Source: SFTH01 sp963643985
Lineage (GTDB): Bacteria; Bacillota; Clostridia; Christensenellales; Aristaeellaceae
Direction of reading: 5' to 3'
Assembly: GCA_963643985.1 (NCBI GenBank)
Contig: CAVINP010000116.1
Span: 1-5,846, forward strand
Length of the DNA stretch: 5,846 nucleotides
Part shown: in pieces, positions 1-5,757 of the stretch
Position numbering within the stretch: the stretch's first letter is position 1
Layout of the letters: each line of letters starts with the position of its first letter
Notes under the pieces: model-generated
Told to the model about the DNA's origin: nothing
Seen by the model: the letters and a program-made list of their open reading frames with translations, nothing else
Databases searched by the model: none
Translations under genes and position numbers: made by a program

Positions 1-116
1 CGTACGAAGCAGATGACGTGAAAGGCACGCTCAGATTCGCCGCCGAATTAATCAGGGGATCCCTAAATGATTATTCCCACTCGATCGTTCCCGGGGGTTT
101 GCCCGTGATGTCGTAG
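1..116 (+). CDS. Possible 3' end of an unidentified gene converging on guaA (partial)
   Basis: From base 3 one plus-strand frame is open from the window edge to a TAG at 114-116. It reads YEADDVKGTLRFAAELIRG before entering the guaA antisense region. The first part looks like a plausible amphipathic C-terminal helix. The rest (NDYSHSIVPGG and on) is simply the reverse complement of the conserved GuaA C-terminus (KPPGTIEWE) and carries no independent evidence of coding. The other two plus frames stop at bases 14-16 and 19-21, so the neighbouring gene could equally end there or lie wholly outside the window. If real, it would overlap guaA tail to tail by 46 bp. I do not recognise the family. 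Confidence 0.25.
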   Translation, partial: YEADDVKGTLRFAAELIRGSLNDYSHSIVPGGLPVMS

Positions 117-1612
117 ACGACGCGGTTGACGCCGCGCACCTCGTTGATGATGCGGCTGGTGACCTTCTTGAGCACGGAATAGGGTATCTCGGCGGCTTCG
201 ACGGTCATGGCATCGTCGGAGACGACGGCACGCAATGCGACGCAGCCGGTATAGCTGCGGCCGTCACCCATGCAGCCCACCGTGCGCACGCCCGTCCAGA
301 CGGCAAAGCTCTGCCAGATCTTCTCGGACAGGCCGGCATTTTCCAGTTCCTCCAGGAAGATGGCATCGCAGTCGCGCAGGGTGTCGAGCTTCTCGCGGGT
401 GATATCTCCGATGCAGCGCACGGCCAGACCCGGGCCGGGGAAAGGCTGACGCCAGACCATTCTGTGCGGGATGCCGAGTGCCTCACCGACGGCGCGGACC
501 TCGTCCTTGAACAGGTTCGCAAGCGGCTCCACGACATGGCCGTCCTTGAAGAGGCTGTCCTTGGGCATGCCGCCCACATTGTGGTGGCTCTTGATGGTCG
601 CGCTGCCGCCCATGCCGCTCTCGATGCGGTCGGGATAGATGGTGCCCTGCAGCAGATAGGTCGCGCCGGTCTTGCGGGCTTCCTCTTCAAAGACGCGCAC
701 GAAGAGCTCACCGATGATCTTGCGCTTGCGCTCGGGATCGGTCACGCCCTTGAGGGCTTCCAGGAAGCGCTCGGACGCATCCACATGGATGATGTCCAGA
801 CCCAGGTTGTGCTTATAGGTCTCGATAACCTGTTGTGCCTCGTTTTTGCGCAGCAGACCGTGATCGACAAAGACGCACTTGAGCTGTCCGGGCTTGAGCG
901 CACGGTTGGCCAGCACGCAGGCCACGGAGGAATCCACGCCGCCGGAAATGCCGCCGACCACGAGACTGTCGCCGACCCGGGCGCGAATGCCGCTCAGCAT
1001 CTGTTCGATCTGATCCTCGGCCTTGTAGACTTCCTTGCAGCCGCAGACGCCGCGCACGAAGTTCTCCAGCATTTTGGTGCCTTCCACGGAGTGGCGCACT
1101 TCGGGATGGAACTGCACGCCGTAGAGGCCGCGCTCGGGGCAGGAAAACTCCGCATAGGGGCAGGCCGCCGTGTGTGCGTAGGACACAAAGCCATCCGGCA
1201 GCTCGGACACGCGGTCGTTGTGGTTCATGAATACGTGTGTTTCGCGCCCGACATTTTTAAACAGTGCGCTGTCAACGGTATAAAGCAGCGTATCGCCGTA
1301 TTCGGACACGTTCGCGCTCTGCACCTTGCCGCCGTAGAGATAGTTGATCAGCTGCATGCCGTAGCAGATGCCGAGCACCGGCACACCCAGGCTGTCGATC
1401 ATTTCGCGGGTCACGCGCGGGGCGTTTTCCTCGTAGACGCTCGCGGGGCCGCCCGTGAGTATCACGCCGCGCAGATCCGCGCCCTGCCACTTCTCAACAG
1501 GCGTGCGATAGGGCAGTATTTCGCAGTAGACGCCCATTTCGCGCACGCGACGGGCAATCAGCTGGTTGTACTGGCCGCCGAAGTCGAGTATGATAATTTT
1601 CTCGCTGTGCAA
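71..1612 (-). CDS. guaA: GMP synthase (glutamine-hydrolysing)
   Basis: Cytoplasmic enzyme that aminates XMP to GMP with ATP and glutamine, the last step of the guanine branch. The 513-aa product matches the usual bacterial length (513 in B. subtilis, from memory). The class I glutamine amidotransferase domain covers roughly residues 4-195, with DFGGQY near 10-15, nucleophile Cys83 in GICYGMQ, and the His169/Glu171 dyad in QFHPEV. The ATP pyrophosphatase domain follows, with P-loop SGGVDSS at 223-229 and the conserved TIYPDRIES. The C-terminal dimerisation domain contains RQPFPGPGLAVR and ends in KPPGTIEWE. I chose the TTG at 1612-1610 as start: AAGGAGG lies 10 nt upstream, homology begins at once (HSEKIIILDFGG), and the upstream in-frame ATG (1714) lies beyond the predicted -35. 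The gene is divergent from purA and shares its PurBox region. No convincing terminator is visible before the window edge. Confidence 0.97.
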   Translation of the reverse strand: MHSEKIIILDFGGQYNQLIARRVREMGVYCEILPYRTPVEKWQGADLRGVILTGGPASVYEENAPRVTREMIDSLGVPVLGICYGMQLINYLYGGKVQSANVSEYGDTLLYTVDSALFKNVGRETHVFMNHNDRVSELPDGFVSYAHTAACPYAEFSCPERGLYGVQFHPEVRHSVEGTKMLENFVRGVCGCKEVYKAEDQIEQMLSGIRARVGDSLVVGGISGGVDSSVACVLANRALKPGQLKCVFVDHGLLRKNEAQQVIETYKHNLGLDIIHVDASERFLEALKGVTDPERKRKIIGELFVRVFEEEARKTGATYLLQGTIYPDRIESGMGGSATIKSHHNVGGMPKDSLFKDGHVVEPLANLFKDEVRAVGEALGIPHRMVWRQPFPGPGLAVRCIGDITREKLDTLRDCDAIFLEELENAGLSEKIWQSFAVWTGVRTVGCMGDGRSYTGCVALRAVVSDDAMTVEAAEIPYSVLKKVTSRIINEVRGVNRVVYDITGKPPGTIEWE

Positions 1613-1622
1613 GCCTTTGCCG

Positions 1623-1629
1623 CCTCCTT
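1623..1629 (-). promoter_or_regulatory. guaA ribosome binding site (decides the TTG start)
   Basis: On the minus strand AAGGAGG lies 10 nt upstream of a TTG codon at 1612-1610. No ATG or GTG in the GuaA frame sits at a suitable distance, so this site supports initiation at TTG. The spacing is slightly long but workable. Confidence 0.8.
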
Positions 1630-1663
1630 GTTTCAGATTTGATTGGCAAACTTCAACCCGTTT

Positions 1664-1692
1664 ATTATAGACCGCGGACGTACATTTGTCAT
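1664..1692 (-). promoter_or_regulatory. guaA sigma-A-type promoter
   Basis: Minus strand: -35 ATGACA at 1692-1687 (5/6 match to TTGACA), a 17-bp spacer, and a perfect -10 TATAAT at 1669-1664. Transcription should start near 1657, giving a leader of about 45 nt. The nearest PurBox (conserved position 1709) lies about 52 bp upstream of that start. Confidence 0.8.
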
Positions 1693-1702
1693 TGCAATCA
1701 AG

Positions 1703-1746
1703 TAAACTGAACAATTAAATTTTCGCATCCGATATTGTTCGTGTTT
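1703..1746. promoter_or_regulatory. PurR-type operator shared by guaA and purA (two inverted PurBoxes)
   Basis: Two 13-bp sites match the PurBox consensus AWWWCCGAACWWT at 11/13 each: plus strand 1703-1715 (TAAACTGAACAAT) and minus strand 1746-1734 (AAACACGAACAAT). They face each other, sharing perfect GAACAAT/ATTGTTC arms. The conserved G and its mirror C lie at 1709 and 1740, 31 bp apart, about three helical turns. From memory this spacing and the AAACACGAACA core match the B. subtilis pur operon operator. PurR of B. subtilis is a PRPP-responsive repressor, while that of Lactococcus is an activator. Placing both genes under such a protein is inference, since no regulator gene is in the window. 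Confidence 0.72.
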
Positions 1747-1784
1747 TTGGCGCATTTTTACTGCTTTTTCGGTTAAATATGGGA

Positions 1785-1790
1785 TACAAT
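1785..1790 (+). promoter_or_regulatory. purA-purB promoter, -10 element (weak -35)
   Basis: TACAAT at 1785-1790 is a 5/6 match to TATAAT and the best -10 candidate ahead of purA. No good TTGACA-like hexamer lies 16-18 bp upstream (the 17-bp position is TGCTTT). Transcription would start near 1797, giving a leader of about 90 nt. The nearer PurBox (1740) would sit about 57 bp upstream of the start. The poor -35 could mean activator dependence, or that I have picked the wrong element. Confidence 0.45.
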
Positions 1791-1845
1791 GCAGGAAAAA
1801 AGGCAGGAGCCGTCGAACTATATAGGGCTTTTGCGAAAAAACAAA

Positions 1846-1862
1846 GGTGTCCGCGGGACATC
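1846..1862 (+). other. Small hairpin in the purA leader
   Basis: GGTGTCC and GGACATC can pair around the loop GCG (7 bp including one G-U; the perfect core is TGTCC/GGACA at 1848-1860). It ends 10 nt before the purA ribosome binding site at 1873-1877. It has no T-run, so it is not an intrinsic terminator. It may only affect mRNA stability or ribosome access, and a chance origin is possible. Confidence 0.35.
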
Positions 1863-1886
1863 CGAAATAAACGGAGGAATCATTTT

Positions 1887-3161
1887 ATGAGCAACTGTGC
1901 AATCGTCGGCATCAACTGGGGCGATGAGGGCAAGGGACGCATGGTCGACTACTTCGCCGGCCGGTATCAGGTGGTCGTGCGCTATCAGGGCGGCAACAAC
2001 GCCGGCCACACGGTCATCAACGAGTACGGCAAGAACGCGCTCAACCTGCTGCCCTCGGGCATTTTCCATCCTGCAACCGTCAACCTGCTGGGTGCGGGCG
2101 CGGTGATTGACCTCAAGCACCTCTGCGGCGAGATCGAGAAGCTGCGGGCCAAGGGCGTGAAGATCTCCCCCGACAACCTCAAGATCTCCGATCGCGCGAT
2201 GATGGTGCTGCCCATCCATCCCGCTCAGGATCAGTGGGAAGAGGAGCGCCTGGGCAAGAACGCCTACGGTTCCACCCGCCGCGGCATCAGCCCGATCTAC
2301 GGCGATAAATATATGAAGAAAGCCATCCAGATGGGCGACCTGCTGCATCCGCAATCTCTGGAGAATCACCTGCATCGCCTGATCGACTGGAAGAACACCG
2401 TGATCGTAAAGGGCTACGGCCAGAAGGAAGTCTCCTACGACGAGGTGCTCGAGTGGATCCACACCTACGGCGATGCGCTCAAGCCCTACATCTGCGACGC
2501 CTTCGAGTTGCTCGAGAGCGCACAGGCTGCCGGCAAGAACATCATGTTCGAGGCTCAGCTGGGTGCACTGCGCGACATCGACTACGGCATCTATCCCTAC
2601 ACCTCCTCCTCCAACCCGATTTCCGCCTACGCGCCGGTCGGCTGCGGCTGCCCGATGCTGAAGGTAAACGAGGTGGTCGGCGTGACGAAGGCCTACTCCA
2701 CCTGCGTGGGCGAAGGCCCGTTCGTGGGCGAACTGGACGGCGATGCGGCACACGATCTGCGCGAAGCGGGCGCTGAATACGGCGCTGCGACGGGTCGCCC
2801 GAGGCGTGTGGCCTGGTTCGACGTCCCCGCGACGAAGTACGGCACTAAGCTGCAGGCTGCGACCGCGCTGGCACTGACCAAGATGGACGTGCTGTCCTAT
2901 CTGGACGAAATTCCGGTCTGCGTGGGCTACAAACTTGACGGCAAAGTCATCGACCGCTTCCCCTACACGGCAGATCTGGACGACTGTGAACCCGTCTACG
3001 AGGTGCTGCCCGGCTGGAAGTGTGACATTTCCGGCGCACGCAAGTGGGAAGACCTGCCCGAGGCCGCACAGAAGTATGTACTCTTTATTGAGGAAAAGGT
3101 CGGCTGCCCGATCAGGTATGTCTCCGTGGGCGCCGAACGTGATGCGCTGATCATCCGATAA
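1887..3161 (+). CDS. purA: Adenylosuccinate synthetase
   Basis: Joins IMP and aspartate using GTP to give adenylosuccinate, the first committed step to AMP, in the cytoplasm. The product is 424 aa, normal for the family. Visible motifs: P-loop WGDEGKG at 11-17 with catalytic Asp13; NNAGHT at 37-42 with catalytic His41; GSTRRGISP at 128-136; EAQLGALRDIDYGIYP at 222-237; ATGRPRR at 301-307 in the substrate loop; and TKMDVL at 331-336 in the guanine-binding region. Several motifs differ from the E. coli form (GTTGRGIGP, EGAQGTLLDIDHGTYP) in a way I recall from clostridial PurA proteins. The ATG at 1887 is preceded by GGAGG with a 9-nt spacer. Upstream in-frame codons begin inside the promoter and were discarded. 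It is first gene of a two-gene unit with purB. Confidence 0.96.
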   Translation: MSNCAIVGINWGDEGKGRMVDYFAGRYQVVVRYQGGNNAGHTVINEYGKNALNLLPSGIFHPATVNLLGAGAVIDLKHLCGEIEKLRAKGVKISPDNLKISDRAMMVLPIHPAQDQWEEERLGKNAYGSTRRGISPIYGDKYMKKAIQMGDLLHPQSLENHLHRLIDWKNTVIVKGYGQKEVSYDEVLEWIHTYGDALKPYICDAFELLESAQAAGKNIMFEAQLGALRDIDYGIYPYTSSSNPISAYAPVGCGCPMLKVNEVVGVTKAYSTCVGEGPFVGELDGDAAHDLREAGAEYGAATGRPRRVAWFDVPATKYGTKLQAATALALTKMDVLSYLDEIPVCVGYKLDGKVIDRFPYTADLDDCEPVYEVLPGWKCDISGARKWEDLPEAAQKYVLFIEEKVGCPIRYVSVGAERDALIIR

Positions 3162-3183
3162 ATTATTGAAGGGAGCCGACACG

Positions 3184-4608
3184 ATGAAGGACAGCTACGA
3201 ATCGCCGCTGAGCAGCCGCTATGCGAGTGCCGAAATGAAGTATCTCTTCTCCCCCGACCGCAAGTTCACCACCTGGCGCAAGCTGTGGGTGGCACTGGCC
3301 GAGAGCGAAATGGAGCTGGGTCTGCCCGTGACACAAACGCAGGTGGACGAGCTGAAGGCGCACATCACCGACATCGACTACGACAATGCCCGCCGCCACG
3401 AGGAGCGTGTCCGCCATGACGTGATGGCGCACGTGCTGGCCTACGGCGATGTCTGTCCGAACGCACGCGGCATCATTCATCTGGGCGCGACCAGCTGCTA
3501 CGTGACCGACAATGCCGACATACTGATGCTGCGCGACGCGATCGTGCTGATCCGCAGAAAGCTGATCGAGGTCATGCGCCGCCTGGCCAAATTCGCCATG
3601 GAATACAAGGCGCTGCCGACGCTGGGCTACACGCATCTGCAGCCCGCGCAGCTGACCACGGTGGGCAAGCGCGCCTGCCTGTGGCTGCAGGATCTGTATA
3701 TGGATCTGACCGAACTGGACGATGCCGCAAGGGCGGTGAAGCTTCTGGGCAACCGCGGCGCGACCGGCACGCAGTTGAGCTTCATGGAGCTCTTCGACGG
3801 TGACGGCGACAAAGTGGACGAGCTGGAAAACCGCATCGCCCGAAAGATGGGCATGACGGCCGTGTTCGACGTGTCCGGCCAGACCTATCCGCGCAAGCTG
3901 GACAGCCGCATACTCAGCGCACTGTCCTCGATCGCGCAGAGCGCGTACAAATTCGCGCAGGATCTGCGGCTGCTGCAGTCCTTCCGTGAAATCGAAGAGC
4001 CGTTCGAGAAGAACCAGATCGGTTCCTCGGCGATGGCCTACAAGCGCAACCCCATGCGTTCCGAGCGCATCTGCGCACTCTCCCGCCATATCATGGCGCT
4101 GACGCAGGACGCACAGATGACCGCGAGCACGCAGTGGTTCGAGCGCACGCTGGACGATTCCGCCAACCGCAGGCTCTCCCTGCCCGAGGCCTTCCTGGCA
4201 GCCGACGGCGTGCTGGAGCTCTACGCGAACGTCGCCGGCGGTCTGGTGGTGTATGAAAAGATGATCGCCAAGCGTGTCAACGAAAACCTGCCCTTCATGG
4301 CGACTGAGGACATCATGATGGAGGCCGTGCGCATGGGCGCGGACCGTCAGGAGATTCACGAGCGCATCCGCGTGCATTCCCAGGAAGCCGCCATGCGCAT
4401 GAAGCGTGACGGTCTGGAGAGCGATCTGATGGATCGCATCGCCGCCGATCCCGCCTTCCCGATGGACTCCGAGCACCTCAAGCGGCTGCTCGCACCGGAA
4501 AAGTACACCGGCCGCGCCGAGGCGCAGTGCGATCGCTTCGTGACGAAGGTCATCATGCCGATACTGGATTCGCAAAAGGAAGAGGACATCGGGGATATCA
4601 GGATTTAA
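3184..4608 (+). CDS. purB: Adenylosuccinate lyase
   Basis: Fumarate-lyase superfamily enzyme that releases fumarate twice in the purine pathway: from SAICAR to give AICAR and from adenylosuccinate to give AMP. The 474-aa protein is longer than the 431-aa B. subtilis enzyme and close to the eukaryotic form (human 484), as I recall those lengths. Visible: RHDVMAH with His78, GIIHLGATS at 96-104, catalytic His151 in LGYTHLQPAQ, and the superfamily signature GSSAMAYKRNP at 280-290, whose flexible loop carries the catalytic serine (Ser281 or Ser282). Alanine replaces the proline common in the SSAMPYKRNP version. The ATG at 3184 follows AAGGGAG with an 8-nt spacer. The purA stop is 22 bp upstream, so the two are almost surely cotranscribed, pairing the two enzymes of the IMP-to-AMP branch. 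A strong terminator follows 12 bp after the stop. Confidence 0.96.
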   Translation: MKDSYESPLSSRYASAEMKYLFSPDRKFTTWRKLWVALAESEMELGLPVTQTQVDELKAHITDIDYDNARRHEERVRHDVMAHVLAYGDVCPNARGIIHLGATSCYVTDNADILMLRDAIVLIRRKLIEVMRRLAKFAMEYKALPTLGYTHLQPAQLTTVGKRACLWLQDLYMDLTELDDAARAVKLLGNRGATGTQLSFMELFDGDGDKVDELENRIARKMGMTAVFDVSGQTYPRKLDSRILSALSSIAQSAYKFAQDLRLLQSFREIEEPFEKNQIGSSAMAYKRNPMRSERICALSRHIMALTQDAQMTASTQWFERTLDDSANRRLSLPEAFLAADGVLELYANVAGGLVVYEKMIAKRVNENLPFMATEDIMMEAVRMGADRQEIHERIRVHSQEAAMRMKRDGLESDLMDRIAADPAFPMDSEHLKRLLAPEKYTGRAEAQCDRFVTKVIMPILDSQKEEDIGDIRI

Positions 4609-4620
4609 ATCGGAAATATG

Positions 4621-4654
4621 AGAGCTGCGAAGACGTCCTTCGCGGCTCTTTTTT
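4621..4654 (+). terminator. Intrinsic terminator of purA-purB
   Basis: AGAGCTGCGAAG (4621-4632) pairs with CTTCGCGGCTCT (4638-4649) as a 12-bp stem with one G-U around a 5-nt loop (ACGTC). Five further T residues follow the arm at 4650-4654. It lies 12 bp after the purB stop and separates purA-purB from the LRR remnant and purE. Confidence 0.93.
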
Positions 4655-4656
4655 CG

Positions 4657-4686
4657 TTGACACTCTGCCCTTGCGACTATTACAAT
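4657..4686 (+). promoter_or_regulatory. Promoter of the LRR-protein remnant
   Basis: A perfect -35 TTGACA (4657-4662), an 18-bp spacer and -10 TACAAT (4681-4686). It directly abuts the purB terminator and points at the relic below. The start site would be near 4693, leaving only about 12 nt before the GTG at 4705 with a poor ribosome binding site (AAGAAAAG). It may still be active and transcribe the relic and the purE control region. Confidence 0.6.
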
Positions 4687-4704
4687 AAAGAAAAGAAATC
4701 TGTC

Positions 4705-4975
4705 GTGAAGAAATGCCGCGTATCATGCCTCATACTCACGTTGATGCTCCTGCCGGGCCTGTCTTCGGCGATGGCGGAATCGCAGGTCGGCGGCGACTTT
4801 GAATATGTGCCTCCGGTTGAAGAATATCACGATTCCGCCTGCCGTAACCGAAATAGGCGGTGCTGCCTTTGCCTGCTGCACGGATGCCGTCCTCACCGTC
4901 ACCCGCGATTCCTATGCCGAGCAGTATGCGAAGGAGAACGGGTTTGAATACGGCTATCCCGATACCGAAGATTGA
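4705..4975 (+). pseudogene. Remnant of a secreted BspA-like leucine-rich-repeat protein (internally deleted, frameshifted)
   Basis: A GTG at 4705 opens a typical Sec signal peptide: basic start VKKCR, hydrophobic core CLILTLMLLPGL, and an AMA cleavage motif before ESQ. It then reads GGDFEYVPPVEE, and this frame loses sense. From about 4826 the next frame (+1) reads LKNITIPPAVTEIGGAAF, an LRR_5/BspA repeat. It continues into the usual C-terminal tail of such proteins (LTVTRDSYAEQYAKENG) and stops at TGA 4973-4975. Intact family members have many repeats between these two ends, so the simplest reading is a large internal deletion with a frame change. The family are cell-surface proteins. It has no functional link to the purine genes. 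A programmed shift making a tiny secreted peptide is possible but unlikely. Confidence 0.75.
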
Positions 4976-4983
4976 CCGGCGGA

Positions 4984-5066
4984 CTGAATGTTCGGATTTT
5001 CATTCAAACCATCCGAATATTCGCCTTTATTTGGAACATTTAACCGATATATTCCCGAACATTCAG
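4984..5066. promoter_or_regulatory. PurR-type operator upstream of purE (multiple PurBoxes in a 12-bp inverted repeat)
   Basis: CTGAATGTTCGG (4984-4995) and CCGAACATTCAG (5055-5066) are perfect inverted copies 59 bp apart. They carry a minus-strand PurBox at 4999-4987 (AAATCCGAACATT, 13/13 to AWWWCCGAACWWT) and a plus-strand one at 5051-5063 (ATTCCCGAACATT, 12/13). Between them are weaker 10/13 sites at 5009-5021 and 5028-5040, the first overlapping the palindrome CGAATATTCG (5014-5023). Conserved positions 4993, 5015, 5034 and 5057 are 22, 19 and 23 bp apart, about two turns each, so they may lie on one DNA face. The 5057 site is about 55 bp upstream of the expected purE start site. Confidence 0.75.
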
Positions 5067-5076
5067 AGTTGACATG

Positions 5077-5105
5077 TTGATCTAGTGCAGCTTTTCGTAT
5101 ATAAT
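5077..5105 (+). promoter_or_regulatory. purE operon promoter
   Basis: -35 TTGATC (5077-5082, 4/6), a 17-bp spacer, and a perfect -10 TATAAT at 5100-5105. The expected start is near 5112, giving a 40-nt leader. A better-looking TTGACA at 5069-5074 is 25 bp from this -10, too far to serve it. Confidence 0.75.
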
Positions 5106-5151
5106 CGAAGCATGACCCCACTTGAGAGAACAATCATCGGAGGGATGTGCA

Positions 5152-5646
5152 ATGGCGAAGGTTGCAATTGTGATGGGCAGCGAGCATGACCTGCCCGTGG
5201 TGGAAAAGGCAATTCATGCGTTGCAGGAACTGAAAATTGAATACGAAGTCCGCGTATTGTCGGCGCACAGGTCTGCAGAGGCATGCGCGCTTTTTTCACG
5301 CTCGGCGCAGGCAAACGGTTTTGGCGCGATCATCGCGGCGGCGGGCAAGGCGGCGCATCTGGCGGGTGCGATCGCGGCCAACACGGTGCTGCCTGTGATC
5401 GGTTTGCCCATCAAGGGCTCGACGCTGGACGGTCTGGACGCGCTGCTCTCGACCGTGCAGATGCCCTCGGGCATACCGGTGGCGACAGTCGCCATCGACG
5501 GCGCAGAGAATGCTGCGCTGCTGGCGGCGGAGATACTGGCGGTGAGCGACGAAGGGATTCGCGCGAAGCTGGTAGCCAAGCGTGAGAAGGCACTGGCCGC
5601 GATCCGGGAGGCGGACGAGCGGGTGCGCAGGCAGTACGAAGGGTAA
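5152..5646 (+). CDS. purE: N5-carboxyaminoimidazole ribonucleotide mutase (class I PurE)
   Basis: Converts N5-CAIR, the product of PurK, to CAIR in IMP synthesis; the family forms cytoplasmic octamers. The 164-aa protein shows the Rossmann-like start VAIVMGSEHDLPV, catalytic His39 in SAHR (E. coli His45), AAGKAAHLAG at 63-72, and the class I stretch QMPSGIPVATVAI at 103-115. It lacks the NGL-type motif of class II (direct AIR carboxylase) enzymes. His12 stands where most class I proteins have serine (GSxSD). The ATG at 5152 has GGAGGG with a 7-nt spacer; an in-frame TTG 30 bp upstream lacks a site. purC follows after 159 bp, the usual Firmicute order, though this gap is long for an operon. 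The long charged C-terminal helix (REKALAAIREADERVRRQ) is normal. Confidence 0.96.
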   Translation: MAKVAIVMGSEHDLPVVEKAIHALQELKIEYEVRVLSAHRSAEACALFSRSAQANGFGAIIAAAGKAAHLAGAIAANTVLPVIGLPIKGSTLDGLDALLSTVQMPSGIPVATVAIDGAENAALLAAEILAVSDEGIRAKLVAKREKALAAIREADERVRRQYEG

Positions 5647-5659
5647 AAAGTTCGGCATA

Positions 5660-5749
5660 AACCCCTCCACCGCAAGCGGTCCCCCTCCCCTTTATAGCAG
5701 TCGCGCCACTGCAACGCTTTGCAGGTGCGTTTCAGGGGAGGCAGGGGTT
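5660..5749. repeat. Cloverleaf-like palindromic element in the purE-purC gap
   Basis: Nested inverted repeats fold consistently: outer stem AACCCCT (5660-5666)/AGGGGTT (5743-5749); a side hairpin ACCGCAAGCGGT (5669-5680); inner stem CCTCCCCT (5684-5691)/AGGGGAGG (5734-5741); and inside it two hairpins, GCAGT/ACTGC (5697-5701 with 5708-5712) and AACGC/GCGTT (5713-5717 with 5727-5731). An alternative stem CTGCAA/TTGCAG (5709-5724) competes with the last two. There is no T-run, so it is not an intrinsic terminator. The CCTCCCCT/AGGGGAGG arms resemble REP- or MITE-like intergenic palindromes I recall from gut Clostridia. A structured RNA tuning purC or mRNA processing is the alternative. No known riboswitch fits. 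Confidence 0.65.
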
Positions 5750-5757
5750 CCGGTATT

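Noticed and set aside
464..1642. Long plus-strand open frame (392 codons) inside guaA, and similar long antisense frames in purA (1818-3182) and purB (3163-4575)
   Set aside because: They are exact antisense shadows of well-identified genes, have no good ribosome binding sites or recognisable domains, and show the low-complexity composition expected opposite GC-rich coding sequence.
4618..4947. A continuous 109-codon reading frame after purB
   Set aside because: Its ATG lies at the base of the purB terminator. The signal-peptide part is real, but after about codon 70 the frame becomes Cys/Arg-rich noise while the LRR homology continues in another frame; described as a pseudogene instead.
5069..5074. 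Consensus TTGACA upstream of purE as the -35
   Set aside because: It is 25 bp from TATAAT and no -10-like hexamer lies 16-18 bp after it; TTGATC at 5077 has the correct 17-bp spacing.
5106..5151. In-frame TTG at 5122 as the purE start
   Set aside because: It lacks a ribosome binding site and adds residues without homology; the ATG at 5152 has GGAGGG 7 nt upstream.
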